Assembly: GCF_028898945.1 (NCBI RefSeq)
Contig: NZ_CP118607.1
Location: forward strand, 3,210,001 to 3,274,000
Direction of reading: 5' to 3'
DNA from: Pseudomonas sp. PSKL.D1
GTDB lineage: Bacteria; Pseudomonadota; Gammaproteobacteria; Pseudomonadales; Pseudomonadaceae
DNA: 64,000 bases
The notes below the pieces were generated by a model. The model searched no databases. It had not been told where the DNA came from and worked only from the letters and a program-made list of their open reading frames with translations. Below, in pieces: positions 17,245 to 26,927 of this stretch (positions are counted from its first letter, which is position 1; every line of letters begins with the position of its first letter). The position numbers and the translations under genes were made by a program.

Positions 17245-19416
17245 TCAAGCCTTATACAACTGTCTGAAATGGTGCAGCAGTGGTTCGGTATAACCGTTCG
17301 GTTGGCGCGTCCCCTCGAACACAAGCGAGCGGGCGGCAGCGAATGCCAGAGAGGCGTCGTAGTCCGCCGACATTGACCGATACAGCGGATCGCTGGCGTT
17401 CTGTTCATCCACAACGACAGCCATGCGTTTCAACGCCGACATCACCTGCGCCTGGTCGACCACGCCATGGTGCAGCCAGTTGGCCATGTGCTGGCTGGAA
17501 ATCCGCAACGTGGCGCGGTCCTCCATCAAGCCGATGTCATGGATATCCGGCACTTTGGAGCACCCGATGCCCTGGTCAACCCAGCGCACCACATAGCCCA
17601 GCAAGCCCTGTGCGTTGTTGTCCAGTTCCTCGGCAATCGCCTCTGGCGACCAGACACTGGCGTCACCCAGAGGGATTTCCAGCAGTTCGTCCTGCAGCCG
17701 CAATGATTCCGTGGCATCTGCCTGCTCCAAAATCCCGGCTTGCACCGCAGCAACGTCCACCTGGTGATAGTGCATGGCATGCAGGGTGGCCGCCGTCGGT
17801 GAAGGCACCCAGGCGGTGGTTGCGCCAGCTTGCGGGTGGACGACCTTCTGTTCAACCATCGCGTGCATCAGATCGGGCATTGCCCACATGCCTTTGCCGA
17901 TCTGGGCACGGCCCTGCAGTTGGCACTCAAGGCCGACCAGCACGTTGTTGCGCTCATAGGCTTTGAGCCAACGGCTGGCCTTCATGTCGCCCTTGCGCAG
18001 CATCGGGCCGGCTTCCATCAGCGTATGCATTTCATCGCCAGTGCGGTCGAGGAAGCCGGTATTGATGAACACCAGACGCTCAGTGGCCTGGGCAATGCAG
18101 GCCTTGAGGTTGAGCGTGGTGCGCCGCTCTTCGTCCATGATGCCCATTTTCAGGGTGTTGACCGGCATACCCAGCATCGCTTCGACGCGGCCGAACAACT
18201 GGGTGGTGAAGGCCACTTCCTCAGGGCCGTGCATCTTCGGCTTGACGATATAGACGCTGCCAAGGCGGGAATTGCGACGGTGCTCCAGGTCATGCATCGC
18301 CGCCAAACTGGTGATGACGGCGTCGACAATGCCTTCAGGCACTTCCTGGCCATCGCTGTCGAGCAGCGCAGGCGTCGTCATCAGGTGGCCGACATTGCGC
18401 ACCAGCATCAATGCGCAACCGGGCAACGACAAGGTGCTGCCGTCGGCACGCAACCAGTGGCGCGCCGGGTTCAACCGGCGAATGACGGTGCGGCCGTCTT
18501 TTTCCAGGGTTTCACTCAGGTCCCCTCTCATCAACCCCAGCCAGTTGCGGTAAACCGAGACCTTGTCGGTGGCGTCCACGGCGGCAACGGAATCTTCACA
18601 GTCCATGATGGTGGTCAGGGCGGCCTCCAGCACCACATCCTTGATGTACGCGGCATCCTGGCGGCCGATGGCGGTGGTGCCGTCGATGTGAATCTCAATG
18701 TGCAGGCCATGGTTGACCAGCAAAACCGCGCTCGGCGCGCTGGCCTCGCCTTGCAGGCCCACCCACTGCTGAGGGTTTGCAAGGCCCGTGGTCACGCCGC
18801 TAGCCAGGGTAACGCGCAACTGACCGTCTGCGACACGATAGCACGTGGCATCGGCATGGCTGCCCGAGGCCAGCGGCACGCTGCTGTCAAGAAACGCGCG
18901 GGCAAACGCCACGACTTGTTGGGCGCGAGCCGGGTTGAAGCCCGATTGCCTGGCCGCCGGGCCTTCATCGGGGATTACGTCCGTGCCGTACAGCGCGTCA
19001 TACAACGAGCCCCATCGGGCGTTCGCGGCGTTCAGCGCATAGCGGGCATTCATCACCGGCACGACCAGTTGCGGGCCAGCCAGGGTCGCGATTTCACGGT
19101 CGACATTGGCAGTGCGTACCGCAACCGCTGCGCGCACCGGCTGCAGGTAGCCGATGGATTGCAGGAAGGTTCTGTACGCCGCCTTGTCGCGCAATGGGCC
19201 CGGGTGGGCACGGTGCCAGGCATCCACCTTGGCCTGCAGCAGTTCGCGCTTGTCCAGCAGGCCGCGATTGAGCGGTGCGAGGTCGTGCACCAGGTGGTCG
19301 AATGCGCTCCAGAAGTGGCTGCTCTGTACACCGGTGCCCGGCAGCAGGTCGTCCTCGATGAACTGCAGCAACTGTGGGGCGACGGTCAAACGGCCTTTAC
19401 GCATAAAATCGCTCAT
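17245..19416 (-). CDS. glcB: Malate synthase G
   Basis: This 723-residue protein has the G-type malate synthase length and blocks. [25 protein letters not shown] includes the catalytic Arg region, [18 protein letters not shown] is the metal-binding Glu/Asp block, and [11 protein letters not shown] follows. It condenses glyoxylate with acetyl-CoA to malate in the cytoplasm. The N-terminus ([22 protein letters not shown]) differs somewhat from the common Pseudomonas GlcB start, so this may be a second, cluster-specific copy. It lies about 90 bases downstream of the SHMT-like gene, with a GntR-type palindrome between them, and feeds malate to the malic enzyme encoded nearby. Confidence 0.93.
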   Translation of the reverse strand: MSDFMRKGRLTVAPQLLQFIEDDLLPGTGVQSSHFWSAFDHLVHDLAPLNRGLLDKRELLQAKVDAWHRAHPGPLRDKAAYRTFLQSIGYLQPVRAAVAVRTANVDREIATLAGPQLVVPVMNARYALNAANARWGSLYDALYGTDVIPDEGPAARQSGFNPARAQQVVAFARAFLDSSVPLASGSHADATCYRVADGQLRVTLASGVTTGLANPQQWVGLQGEASAPSAVLLVNHGLHIEIHIDGTTAIGRQDAAYIKDVVLEAALTTIMDCEDSVAAVDATDKVSVYRNWLGLMRGDLSETLEKDGRTVIRRLNPARHWLRADGSTLSLPGCALMLVRNVGHLMTTPALLDSDGQEVPEGIVDAVITSLAAMHDLEHRRNSRLGSVYIVKPKMHGPEEVAFTTQLFGRVEAMLGMPVNTLKMGIMDEERRTTLNLKACIAQATERLVFINTGFLDRTGDEMHTLMEAGPMLRKGDMKASRWLKAYERNNVLVGLECQLQGRAQIGKGMWAMPDLMHAMVEQKVVHPQAGATTAWVPSPTAATLHAMHYHQVDVAAVQAGILEQADATESLRLQDELLEIPLGDASVWSPEAIAEELDNNAQGLLGYVVRWVDQGIGCSKVPDIHDIGLMEDRATLRISSQHMANWLHHGVVDQAQVMSALKRMAVVVDEQNASDPLYRSMSADYDASLAFAAARSLVFEGTRQPNGYTEPLLHHFRQLYKA

Positions 19417-19488
19417 GACGCTCCTCGCTTCCGCCCTTTCAAAGGCGAATCTCTTATTGTTGGTGAGGCGTCAGTGTCACTCATTATG

Positions 19489-19505
19489 CATTTTGAATTC
19501 AATAT
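19489..19505. promoter_or_regulatory. GntR-type palindrome A, upstream of glcB
   Basis: CATTTTGAATTCAATAT lies between the SHMT-like stop and the glcB start. It matches the palindromes at 21467, 21588, 26886 and 32396, with one arm slightly degenerate. Confidence 0.6.
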
Positions 19506-20738
19506 TCAAATTTTCATCAACCGTTGGATGCTGGCCTGCACCTGCGCTTTTGCGAGGCCGTGCTGTACCCGCAAGCGACCCTGGCCGTCGGCCTGCAACA
19601 CCTGGGCAAGCAACCGGGCCACTTCCGTCATCTGGGCACAGCCCAGGCCTTGCCGGGTAATGAACTGGGTGCCCAGGCGCAAGGCGTGGTGGCCGGCTTG
19701 GGTGGGATCAACGCAGGTGCCGATCAATACGCCGCTGGCTTGCACCGCCTGCATCCCGGACCGGGGATCGTCACCGCCGGACAATGGCAGCAGCAGTTGG
19801 TGAGTGTGTACTTGCTGCCCTTCGGCAGCGATCACCGGTAACCCGGTTGCCAGTAGGGCGCGATGAAGGGCCTCGCTGTTGCTGACGATGCTGCGGGCGT
19901 ACGCGCCGTCATCCTCCAAGGCTTCGCTGAGGGTAACAGCCAGGGATGGCAGGCGGCCCGCGTCGTAGTTGGCGAGCATCCGTGAATCCAGCAAGGTGCG
20001 CAGCGCCTTGGCGTCTTGCGGGTTGCGGCCCAGTACCAGCCCTTGGGGCCGGCCGGGCAGCGTCTTGTAGGTGGAACTGCTGATCAGGTCGACACCGGCG
20101 TCGAACGGGTTGGGATAGGCACCACCGGCAATCAGGCCCAGCACATGGGACGCGTCGAACAGCGTCCTGGCCCCGACTGCACGTGCCGCCGCCACGACCG
20201 GGGCAATGTCGTCGGCCTTGACCATGATGCTGCGGCCCAGCACCACCAACTTTGGCCGCACACGCGCCACCTGCTCGACCGCGCGCGCCGTATCCAGTTG
20301 GCAGGTGGCACGGTCAAACGGCAGATCCTCGATCACGAGCCCCGCCAGCGCGGCCGTGCCGCCACGACGTTGGCTCAGATGGCCACCGTGTTCGGCTGCC
20401 GGCGCCAGCACCCGGTCACCCGGCTGGCAGTACGCATGAAACACCGCGAGGTTGGCCAGGGTGCAACTGGGCAGGCGCACCTCTGCCCAGGCGGCCTTGA
20501 ACAAGCGCATCGCAGCCTGGCTTGTGTAGTCTTCCAGCTCACTGACCAGTTCGGTCTCCGGCTGTTCCTTTTCGTATGCCGGCCCCATCGCCGGGTAGGC
20601 ACTCAGCGCCGGGTTATAGGCGGCCATTGCCCGGGCACTGGGCAGGTTGGCCCCGGCGTACAACATCAGCCGCTTCGATGTGAGTTGAGGCAATCGCGCT
20701 GCGCAGGCGCCCAGCAATTCATCGATACTGCGTGCCAT
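19506..20738 (-). CDS. Serine hydroxymethyltransferase-like PLP enzyme
   Basis: This 410-residue fold-type I PLP enzyme starts at 20738, with GGAGG 8 bases upstream; it begins 2 bases after the GntR stop, so the two are coupled. It has the SHMT landmarks DASHVLGLIAGG (D195 and H198, matching the cofactor Asp and His) and SSSTYKTLPGRPQG (K225, PLP lysine). Canonical SHMT reads TTTHKTLRGPRGG, so this is a divergent member. The overall similarity is to SHMT rather than to threonine aldolase. Its neighbours (serine-glyoxylate aminotransferase, malate synthase) suggest glycine/serine interconversion or a related hydroxymethyl or aldol reaction on a 2-amino acid. The exact substrate is open. Confidence 0.75.
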   Translation of the reverse strand: MARSIDELLGACAARLPQLTSKRLMLYAGANLPSARAMAAYNPALSAYPAMGPAYEKEQPETELVSELEDYTSQAAMRLFKAAWAEVRLPSCTLANLAVFHAYCQPGDRVLAPAAEHGGHLSQRRGGTAALAGLVIEDLPFDRATCQLDTARAVEQVARVRPKLVVLGRSIMVKADDIAPVVAAARAVGARTLFDASHVLGLIAGGAYPNPFDAGVDLISSSTYKTLPGRPQGLVLGRNPQDAKALRTLLDSRMLANYDAGRLPSLAVTLSEALEDDGAYARSIVSNSEALHRALLATGLPVIAAEGQQVHTHQLLLPLSGGDDPRSGMQAVQASGVLIGTCVDPTQAGHHALRLGTQFITRQGLGCAQMTEVARLLAQVLQADGQGRLRVQHGLAKAQVQASIQRLMKI

Positions 20739-20740
20739 GC

Positions 20741-21475
20741 TCACGCCTCCTGCCGAAGATTCGACGGCAGTTGCTCGGCATCCTCGCGTACCAGAAGCAA
20801 GACCGCATCGCGCTTTTCCAGCAGGTGATGGCGCAGGATATGACTGAGCCGTTTGCCGTCCCGCGCGTGCAACGCCACGATCATTTCTTCGTGATCGCGC
20901 AACGCTCGATCCCATTTGGGCGCTTGCTGGTTGGAGCGGAAGCGCAAGGCATGAATACGCCGGTTCAACGACAGGTACATCTGGCGCAGGGCCGAATTGC
21001 GCGCGGCCAGGTTGATCAAGTCATGGATCGAGCGGTTGCGGTGGTAATAGCCCGGCAAATCGTTCTGGTTCTTGCTGACCACCATGGCGTTGTGCAGCGC
21101 CTTGATTTCGTCCAGTTCCCGCTCGGTGATGCGCTCGCAAGCCAGCTCGCCAGCAAAGGCTTCGATCCCGCTCATCAGCTCGAAGGTCTCGCGGATTTCC
21201 TGCTCCGACAGCCGCGCGACGCTGGCGCCACGGTTCGGGTTGATCTCGATCAGCCCTTCCATCGCCAGCACCTTCAACGCTTCGCGCAAGGGCGTGCGGG
21301 AAATGCCGAGGGTGTCGCACAACTCGCGCTCATTGAGTTTCTGGCCAGCCTTCAGCACACCTTCGGTAATGAAGCTGCGCAAGTGCTCTATCACCGTCTC
21401 GTGCAGCCGCTGACGTTCAAGCCTGGGCATCAGGAGAGGTTTGGCTGACGCGTTCAGCTCAGTATTATTTTGCAT
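20741..21475 (-). CDS. GntR-family (FCD/FadR-type) regulator 1
   Basis: This 244-residue regulator has a winged helix-turn-helix (ERELCDTLGISRTPLREAL) followed by FALEVMEGLI-like residues and a helical FCD ligand domain. The domain has the Asp/His pattern of metal-dependent effector binding (HDLINLAARN, RDHEEMIVALHARD, LRHHL). It is close in sequence to the second GntR at 31610-32278 over the whole DNA-binding domain. A palindrome overlaps its own start codon, suggesting autorepression. It is divergent to the serine-glyoxylate aminotransferase gene and co-transcribed with the SHMT-like gene. Effectors may be glyoxylate, serine or hydroxypyruvate (inference). Confidence 0.9.
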   Translation of the reverse strand: MQNNTELNASAKPLLMPRLERQRLHETVIEHLRSFITEGVLKAGQKLNERELCDTLGISRTPLREALKVLAMEGLIEINPNRGASVARLSEQEIRETFELMSGIEAFAGELACERITERELDEIKALHNAMVVSKNQNDLPGYYHRNRSIHDLINLAARNSALRQMYLSLNRRIHALRFRSNQQAPKWDRALRDHEEMIVALHARDGKRLSHILRHHLLEKRDAVLLLVREDAEQLPSNLRQEA

Positions 21476-21483
21476 TCAAAATC
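21467..21483. promoter_or_regulatory. GntR-type palindrome B, over the gntR start codon
   Basis: ATTTTGCATTCAAAAT spans the ATG of the minus-strand GntR gene, a position suited to autorepression. Same sequence as site C about 120 bases away. Confidence 0.65.
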
Positions 21484-21587
21484 CTCATCGTAAGCGCTTG
21501 AAAGCACACTCTTATTCGAAAACCACCGCAGATACTGGAGACTCTAGCCCATTTTCGAGGCTTGACACAGGCAACGGTCGCGCTATC

Positions 21588-21607
21588 GTATTTTGCATTC
21601 AAAATAC
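21588..21607. promoter_or_regulatory. GntR-type palindrome C, upstream of serine-glyoxylate aminotransferase
   Basis: GTATTTTGCATTCAAAATAC has exact 8-base arms around CATT. It ends about 20 bases before the aminotransferase start and just before its ribosome site, so a bound repressor would block this gene. Confidence 0.7.
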
Positions 21608-21628
21608 AAAAACAAAAAGGAGTCACCC

Positions 21629-22840
21629 ATGTTGAAGCTCGATTTCCACCCGGCCGGCCGTCACTTCCTGCAGATCCCTGGTCCCAGCCCTGTCCCGGAC
21701 CGCATCCTGCGGGCCATGAGCTACCCCACCATCGACCATCGCGGCCCCGAGTTCGGTGAGCTGGGCCTGAAGGTGCTCGACGGCATCAAGAAGATCTTCA
21801 AAACCGTTCATCCCGTGGTCATCTACCCGGCGTCCGGTACCGGTGCCTGGGAAGCGGCGCTGTGCAACACCCTGAGTGCAGGCGACGAAGTGCTGATGTT
21901 CGAAACCGGCCACTTCGCCACCTTGTGGCAGAAGATGGCCTTGAGCCTTGGCCTCAAGCCACAGTTCCTCGGGCGCCCGGGCATCGAAGGCTGGCGTGGC
22001 GGTGTCGATGCCGCCATGATCGAGGCTCACCTGCGGGCAGACAGCGCGCAGCGCATCAAGGCGGTGTGCGTGGTGCACAACGAAACCAGCACCGGCGTCA
22101 CCTCGGACATCGCCTCGGTGCGCAAGGCCATCGATGCCGCCGGCCACCCGGCGCTGTTGCTGGTCGACACCATTTCCGGCCTGGCTTCGGCCGATTACCG
22201 GCATGACGAATGGGGCGTGGATGTCACCGTCTCCGGCTCGCAGAAAGGCCTGATGCTGCCGCCGGGCATCAGCTTCAACGCCCTGTCCCCCAAAGCCATC
22301 GAAGCCAGCAAGCGCGCCACCCTGCCGCGCAGCTTCTGGGGCTGGGATGAAATCGTGGAAATGAACAAGACCGGCTACTGGCCCTACACGCCGAACACCA
22401 ACCTGCTGTACGGCCTGAACGAAGCACTGGAGATGATCCTTGGCGAAGGGCTGGAGAATGTCTTCGAGCGCCACAACCGCCTGGCGCAGGCCTGCCGCAC
22501 GGCGGTCAATGCCTGGGGCCTGGACATCCAGTGCGCCGACCCAAGCGTGTACAGCCCGGTACTGACCGGCGTGATGACGCCAGAAGGCATCGATGCCGAC
22601 GCCGTGCGCAAGGTGATCTACGAGCGCTTCGACATGTCGCTGGGCACGGGCCTGGGCAAGATGAAAGGCCGTATGTTCCGCATTGGCCACCTGGGCGACT
22701 GCAACGACCTGACCCTGATGGCCACCCTCACCGGCTGCGAAATGGGCCTGCAACTGGCCGGCGTGAAACTGCAGTCCAGCGGCGTGCTGGCGGCCATGGA
22801 CTACCTGGGAGGGCAATCGGTCCCGCTGCGTCGCGAGTGA
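21629..22840 (+). CDS. sgaA: Serine-glyoxylate aminotransferase (class V)
   Basis: This 403-residue protein starts at ATG 21629, 7 bases after AAAAAGGAG; a TTG 12 codons upstream lies inside the operator. It has the family start (PGPSPVPDRILRAMSYPTIDHRGPEF), VVHNETSTGVTSDI, LLVDTISGLAS, and the PLP lysine in VSGSQKGLMLPPG (K206). It transfers the amino group of serine to glyoxylate, giving hydroxypyruvate and glycine. Those products fit Hyi/GlxR and the SHMT-like enzyme in the same region. It heads a plus-strand transcript with an MFS carrier and a hydratase-like gene, and is divergent from the GntR gene. Confidence 0.88.
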   Translation: MLKLDFHPAGRHFLQIPGPSPVPDRILRAMSYPTIDHRGPEFGELGLKVLDGIKKIFKTVHPVVIYPASGTGAWEAALCNTLSAGDEVLMFETGHFATLWQKMALSLGLKPQFLGRPGIEGWRGGVDAAMIEAHLRADSAQRIKAVCVVHNETSTGVTSDIASVRKAIDAAGHPALLLVDTISGLASADYRHDEWGVDVTVSGSQKGLMLPPGISFNALSPKAIEASKRATLPRSFWGWDEIVEMNKTGYWPYTPNTNLLYGLNEALEMILGEGLENVFERHNRLAQACRTAVNAWGLDIQCADPSVYSPVLTGVMTPEGIDADAVRKVIYERFDMSLGTGLGKMKGRMFRIGHLGDCNDLTLMATLTGCEMGLQLAGVKLQSSGVLAAMDYLGGQSVPLRRE

Positions 22841-22953
22841 TGTGAAAAACGCTTGATTGGGCGCTACGGTCCCTGCCGCAGCGCCTTGAGTGACGAGAAC
22901 TATCCCGAATCCCCGCATCGTCCGCGGGAACAATAAGAAATTGGAGATAGAAC

Positions 22954-24252
22954 ATGAGGTTTTTCCGTCTGCGACCCACCACGGTGGTGTTGTTCATGCT
23001 GTGCGCCATGTATTTCATCACCTACCTCGACCGGGTCAACGTCAGCACTGCCGCTGTCGGCTTCGGTCCCGAGTTCGGGCTGAGCAAGACCGAAATCGGC
23101 ATCGTCTTTTCGGCTTTTGCCTACCCCTACCTGGTGTTTCAGATCATCGGAGGCTGGGTCAGCGACCGCTTCGGCGCCAAGCGCACGCTGGTGGTATGCG
23201 GCATCATCTGGGCCGCGGCCACCGTGATGACGGGCCTGGCCGGTGGCTTCGTCTCGCTGATCATCGCCCGGATCCTGTTGGGCCTGGGTGAAGGCGCCAC
23301 CTTCCCTGCCGCCACTGCGGCAATGTCGCGCTGGGTACCCAAGGAGAAACGCGGTTTTGCGCAAGGCATCACCCATGCGTTCGCACGGCTGGGCAATGCC
23401 CTGGCACCTGCCGCGATGATCGCGATCATGGCCACCTACGGCTGGCGCGAGTCGTTCTACGTGTGTGCGGTCATCAGTTTCATCTGGGTTGCGCTATGGG
23501 CGCTGGTGTTCACCGAACTGCCGAAGAACCATCCGCGCATATCCCAGCAGGAACTGGATTCGCTGCCGGCCCCCAAGGTCAAGAACAAGGACCCGCTGCC
23601 CTGGGGGCGCCTGTTCAAGCGCATGGCGCCGGTGACCATCGTCTACTTCTGCTACGGCTGGACCCTGTGGCTACTGCTGAGCTGGGTACCGATGTACTTC
23701 ATGAACCTGGGCCTGGACCTGAAAGGCACCGCCATCTTCGCCTCCGCCGTGTTCTTCGGCGGTGTGGTCGGCGATACCCTCGGCGGTATCGTCAGCGACC
23801 GCATCTACGCGCGGACCAAGAACCTGAACAAGGCGCGCAGCCTGATGGTTTCGATCTGCCTCAGCTTGACGCTGCTGTCGCTGGTGCCGCTGATGTTCAC
23901 CACCGACATCCACATTTCCCTGGCCTGCCTGGCCATCGGCTTCTTCTTCTCGGAAATGACCATCGGCCCGATGTGGGCCATCCCCATGGATATCGCCCCG
24001 GATCATTCCGGCACCGCCTCCGGCATGATGAATACCGGTTCGGCGATGGCGGCCATCATCAGCCCGGTGGCGGCCGGCATGCTGATCGACAAGTTCCACA
24101 ACTGGCAGCTACCGTTCCTGGTCAGTATTGCGTTGCTCGCCATTGGCGTGGCGCTGTCGTTCCGCATGAAGCCGCAAAACAAGTTCGAGTATGCAAAGGC
24201 ACCCGTGGCATCGGCTGAAGACCCGCAGCCGGCACCAGCCATCAGCAAGTGA
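22954..24252 (+). CDS. MFS transporter, anion:cation symporter (ACS) type
   Basis: This 432-residue carrier has about twelve membrane spans. It has the ACS features MYFITYLDRVNVSTA in TM1, GGWVSDRFGAKR after TM2 and LGLGEGATFPA in TM4. Members move organic anions such as glucarate, galactonate, tartrate, phthalate or hexuronates with H+. It sits 113 bases after the aminotransferase gene and 49 bases before the hydratase-like gene. It probably imports the acid that induces the cluster. The substrate cannot be read from sequence. Confidence 0.88.
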   Translation: MRFFRLRPTTVVLFMLCAMYFITYLDRVNVSTAAVGFGPEFGLSKTEIGIVFSAFAYPYLVFQIIGGWVSDRFGAKRTLVVCGIIWAAATVMTGLAGGFVSLIIARILLGLGEGATFPAATAAMSRWVPKEKRGFAQGITHAFARLGNALAPAAMIAIMATYGWRESFYVCAVISFIWVALWALVFTELPKNHPRISQQELDSLPAPKVKNKDPLPWGRLFKRMAPVTIVYFCYGWTLWLLLSWVPMYFMNLGLDLKGTAIFASAVFFGGVVGDTLGGIVSDRIYARTKNLNKARSLMVSICLSLTLLSLVPLMFTTDIHISLACLAIGFFFSEMTIGPMWAIPMDIAPDHSGTASGMMNTGSAMAAIISPVAAGMLIDKFHNWQLPFLVSIALLAIGVALSFRMKPQNKFEYAKAPVASAEDPQPAPAISK

Positions 24253-24301
24253 CAACCTGTCGCCGCGCCTTCGGGCGCGGCCTTGATTAAGGAGCGACAC
24301 C

Positions 24302-25066
24302 TTGAATACCGCAGCCCCTTCTGCGCATCTGGCGCAACTGCTCGTCAACGCCCAACGTGAGCGCAGCCCGTTGGGCGAACTCGATCACGGCCTGTATCCG
24401 AAGGACTTCGCCGACGCCTATCAAACCCAGCAGGCGATTTTCAGTTTGCGAGGCATCGAGGCCGGCGGTTGGAAGATCGGCTCGAAATCCCCGACTGGCC
24501 CGGTGCAGGGCTCGCCCTTGCCTGCGCAATGCCTGCATGCGCCTGGTAGCGCATTTGCCCGTGCCGACTACGCGCCTGTGGGCCTTGAGCTTGAAATCGC
24601 GTTCCGCTTCAAGCATGACTTCACGCCGCGTGACGAGGATTACAGCGAAGCGGAAGTCCACGCCGGAATTGGCGAAATGGCCGCGACCATCGAGATCGTC
24701 TCCAGCCGGTTCGCGGCCTTCCCGAAAGTCGAGCCACTGACGCAACTGGCCGACTTGCTCAACCATGGCGCCTTGGTGGTGGGTGAATTCGTGCCTTACC
24801 GGGACGATTTTCCGTTTGCCCAACCAACGCTCGCACTGACGTTCAATGACGAAAGCATCGTGCCAGGGCCCGCGGCCAATCCGGCAGGCGATCCTCGCCG
24901 GTTGCTGACGTGGCTGGTCAACCATCACACCCGCAATGGCAAGACATTGCCCAAGGACTTTGTCATTACCACCGGGTCGTTCACCGGGATGTATTTCGCC
25001 AAGGCGGCGGGTGAGCTCAAAGGCGAGATCAGCGGCATGCCACCGGTGTCGCTGTCTCTGACCTGA
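24302..25066 (+). CDS. 2-keto-4-pentenoate hydratase-like protein (FAH superfamily)
   Basis: This 254-residue protein is read from a TTG start with AAGGAG 8 bases upstream; no in-frame ATG is nearby. It has the MhpD/HpaH hydratase features AYQTQQAIF, GWKIGSKSP, LELEIAFRF (metal-binding Glu pair) and a C-terminal FVITTGSFTGMYFAKAGE-like block. Family members hydrate 2-oxo-4-enoic acids or decarboxylate 2-oxo-3-enedioates. Its presence among glyoxylate genes is unusual and suggests that a 2-oxo-enoic or hydroxy-oxo acid is an intermediate. A strong terminator follows 21 bases after the stop. Confidence 0.78.
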   Translation: MNTAAPSAHLAQLLVNAQRERSPLGELDHGLYPKDFADAYQTQQAIFSLRGIEAGGWKIGSKSPTGPVQGSPLPAQCLHAPGSAFARADYAPVGLELEIAFRFKHDFTPRDEDYSEAEVHAGIGEMAATIEIVSSRFAAFPKVEPLTQLADLLNHGALVVGEFVPYRDDFPFAQPTLALTFNDESIVPGPAANPAGDPRRLLTWLVNHHTRNGKTLPKDFVITTGSFTGMYFAKAAGELKGEISGMPPVSLSLT

Positions 25067-25086
25067 CAGCGCGCGGCACCCTCGAA

Positions 25087-25112
25087 AGCCAGGTGCTCGA
25101 CCTGGCTTTTTT
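25087..25112 (+). terminator. Intrinsic terminator after the hydratase-like gene
   Basis: AGCCAGGT, loop, ACCTGGCT, then six T residues. A textbook plus-strand terminator. Confidence 0.85.
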
Positions 25113-25152
25113 ACACCTGGACGATTCCCCACGGGCATGAGGCGAAAAGAAA

Positions 25153-25172
25153 GGCCCCGAAAAATCGGGGCC
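25153..25172 (-). terminator. Intrinsic terminator after the malic enzyme gene
   Basis: GGCCCCGA pairs with TCGGGGCC around four bases. On the minus strand it is followed by TTTCTTTT, so it ends the malic enzyme transcript. Confidence 0.8.
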
Positions 25173-25195
25173 GGGGGTGAACCATTCAACAACCC

Positions 25196-26863
25196 TCAGG
25201 CTGTTTGATAGGACCGGTAGCGCGGCTCCCAGAACATCTCGTCAATCGCTTCACGCAGCGCATCCTCTGACTGCTCCGACGCAACGCCATCTTCCTGCGC
25301 CGCCAGCGCGACAGCCAGTGCGATCGCCTTGCTCACGGCCTGCACATCGCCCATCGGCGGCAACATCTCGCCTGCTTGTGCACTCTGCGCCAGCGCCCTG
25401 GCCGAGGCCATCAACATGCGCTCGGTCACCCGGGAGGCTTGGCTGACGATCACCCCCAGGCCGATACCCGGGAAGATGTAAGAGTTGTTGCATTGGGCAA
25501 TCTTGTAGGACCGCCCCGCCCACTCCACGGGCTGGAACGGGCTGCCGGTGGCGATCAATGCGTGACCTTCGGTCCACTGGAGCAGGTCGGCCGGTTGCGC
25601 TTCAATCTGCGAAGTCGGGTTGGACAGCGGCATGATGATGGGCTGGCGGCACCCTTGGTACAGCGTCTGAATAATCGATTGGGTGAACAACCCCGCTTTG
25701 CCCGAAACCCCGATCAATACCGTGGGACGCGCATTGCTCACCACTTCCTGCAAGTCCGGCCAGTCCGATGCGAATTGCCATTGCGACAGCGAGGCCGTGG
25801 CATGGGCAAGTCGGGTCTGGAACGGATACAGGCCCTGCTGGCGGTCGGTCAACAAGCCTTTGCTGTTGAGCAGGAACACCTGGCTGCGCGCCTGGGCATC
25901 GCTGAGCCCCTCCTCGACCATCGCCTGGATGATCTGCTCGGCGATACCACACCCGGCGGAACCCGCCCCGACAAAGGCGATGGTTTGCTGCGACAGCGTT
26001 TCACCCTTGATCCGGCAGGCCGCCAGCAAGGTGCCGACCGTGACCGCTGCGGTGCCCTGAATGTCGTCGTTGAAGCAGCAAAGCTGGTCGCGGTAACGCT
26101 CCAGTAGCGGCATCGCGTTCGCCAAGGCAAAGTCCTCGAACTGCAGCAGCACACCCGGCCAGCGCCGCTGCACGGCCGCCACGAAAGCTTCAAGGAAATC
26201 ATCGTATTGCTGGCCACGCACCCTTGGCTGCTTCAGCCCAAGGTACTCGGGGTCTTCAAGCAAGGCCGGGTTCTCGGTGCCGACATCCAGCACGATCGGC
26301 AAGGTGTAGGCCGGGCTGATCCCGCCACAGGCGGTGTACAGCGACAGCTTGCCGATCGGAATACCCATGCCGCCAACACCTTGGTCACCCAGGCCGAGGA
26401 TACGTTCGCAATCGCTGACCACAATGACTTTGACGTTGTCCTTGGTGACGTTGGCCAACATCGCGTCGATCTGATCGCGCTCCTCATAGGAAATGAACAC
26501 ACCCCGATGACTGCGGTAGATCCTGGAGAACTCCTGGCACGCCTTGCCCACGGTCGGTGTGTAGATGATCGGCAGCATCTCTTCGAGGTGCGACTCCACC
26601 AGCTTGTAGAACAGCGTTTCGTTGCGGTCCTGCACCGAGCGCAGGTAAACGTGCTTTTCCAGCGGGCCGGGCGCTTCGCTGAACTGGCGATAGGCTCGTG
26701 CAACCTGTTGCTCCAGCGTTTCCACTTGTGCGGGCAGCAGCCCCTGCAAACCAAATGCCTCGCGTTCGTGCTGGGTAAATGCCGTGCCTTTGTTCAGCAG
26801 CGGCGTTTCCAGCAGCGCAGGGCCACGGAATTTGACGGGCAGTGGACGACGTTCTGACGGCAT
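25196..26863 (-). CDS. maeA: NAD-dependent malic enzyme
   Basis: This 555-residue protein is of SfcA/MaeA length. [17 protein letters not shown] holds the catalytic Tyr and [27 protein letters not shown] holds the Lys and metal region. The dinucleotide fold [13 protein letters not shown] and the conserved [14 protein letters not shown] are also present. It decarboxylates malate to pyruvate with NAD. A near-perfect GntR-type palindrome lies 23-42 bases upstream of its start. It appears to be regulated with the glyoxylate genes, turning malate from malate synthase into pyruvate. It is convergent with the hydratase-like gene, and each has its own terminator. Confidence 0.92.
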   Translation of the reverse strand: MPSERRPLPVKFRGPALLETPLLNKGTAFTQHEREAFGLQGLLPAQVETLEQQVARAYRQFSEAPGPLEKHVYLRSVQDRNETLFYKLVESHLEEMLPIIYTPTVGKACQEFSRIYRSHRGVFISYEERDQIDAMLANVTKDNVKVIVVSDCERILGLGDQGVGGMGIPIGKLSLYTACGGISPAYTLPIVLDVGTENPALLEDPEYLGLKQPRVRGQQYDDFLEAFVAAVQRRWPGVLLQFEDFALANAMPLLERYRDQLCCFNDDIQGTAAVTVGTLLAACRIKGETLSQQTIAFVGAGSAGCGIAEQIIQAMVEEGLSDAQARSQVFLLNSKGLLTDRQQGLYPFQTRLAHATASLSQWQFASDWPDLQEVVSNARPTVLIGVSGKAGLFTQSIIQTLYQGCRQPIIMPLSNPTSQIEAQPADLLQWTEGHALIATGSPFQPVEWAGRSYKIAQCNNSYIFPGIGLGVIVSQASRVTERMLMASARALAQSAQAGEMLPPMGDVQAVSKAIALAVALAAQEDGVASEQSEDALREAIDEMFWEPRYRSYQTA

Positions 26864-26885
26864 GACGGAGACCTCGTTGGTTGTT

Positions 26886-26905
26886 GTATTTTGAATTCAA
26901 TATAC
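26886..26905. promoter_or_regulatory. GntR-type palindrome D, upstream of malic enzyme
   Basis: GTATTTTGAATTCAATATAC is a 20-base palindrome with one mismatch pair. It lies between the LysR stop and the malic enzyme start. Confidence 0.68.
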
Positions 26906-26927
26906 CGGCAACGAGATGAAATGCAAT

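Noticed and set aside
17830..19803. 657-codon plus-strand open frame opposite malate synthase
   Set aside because: Antisense to a clear glcB gene; long because of GC3 bias, and its His/Gln/Val-rich sequence matches no family.
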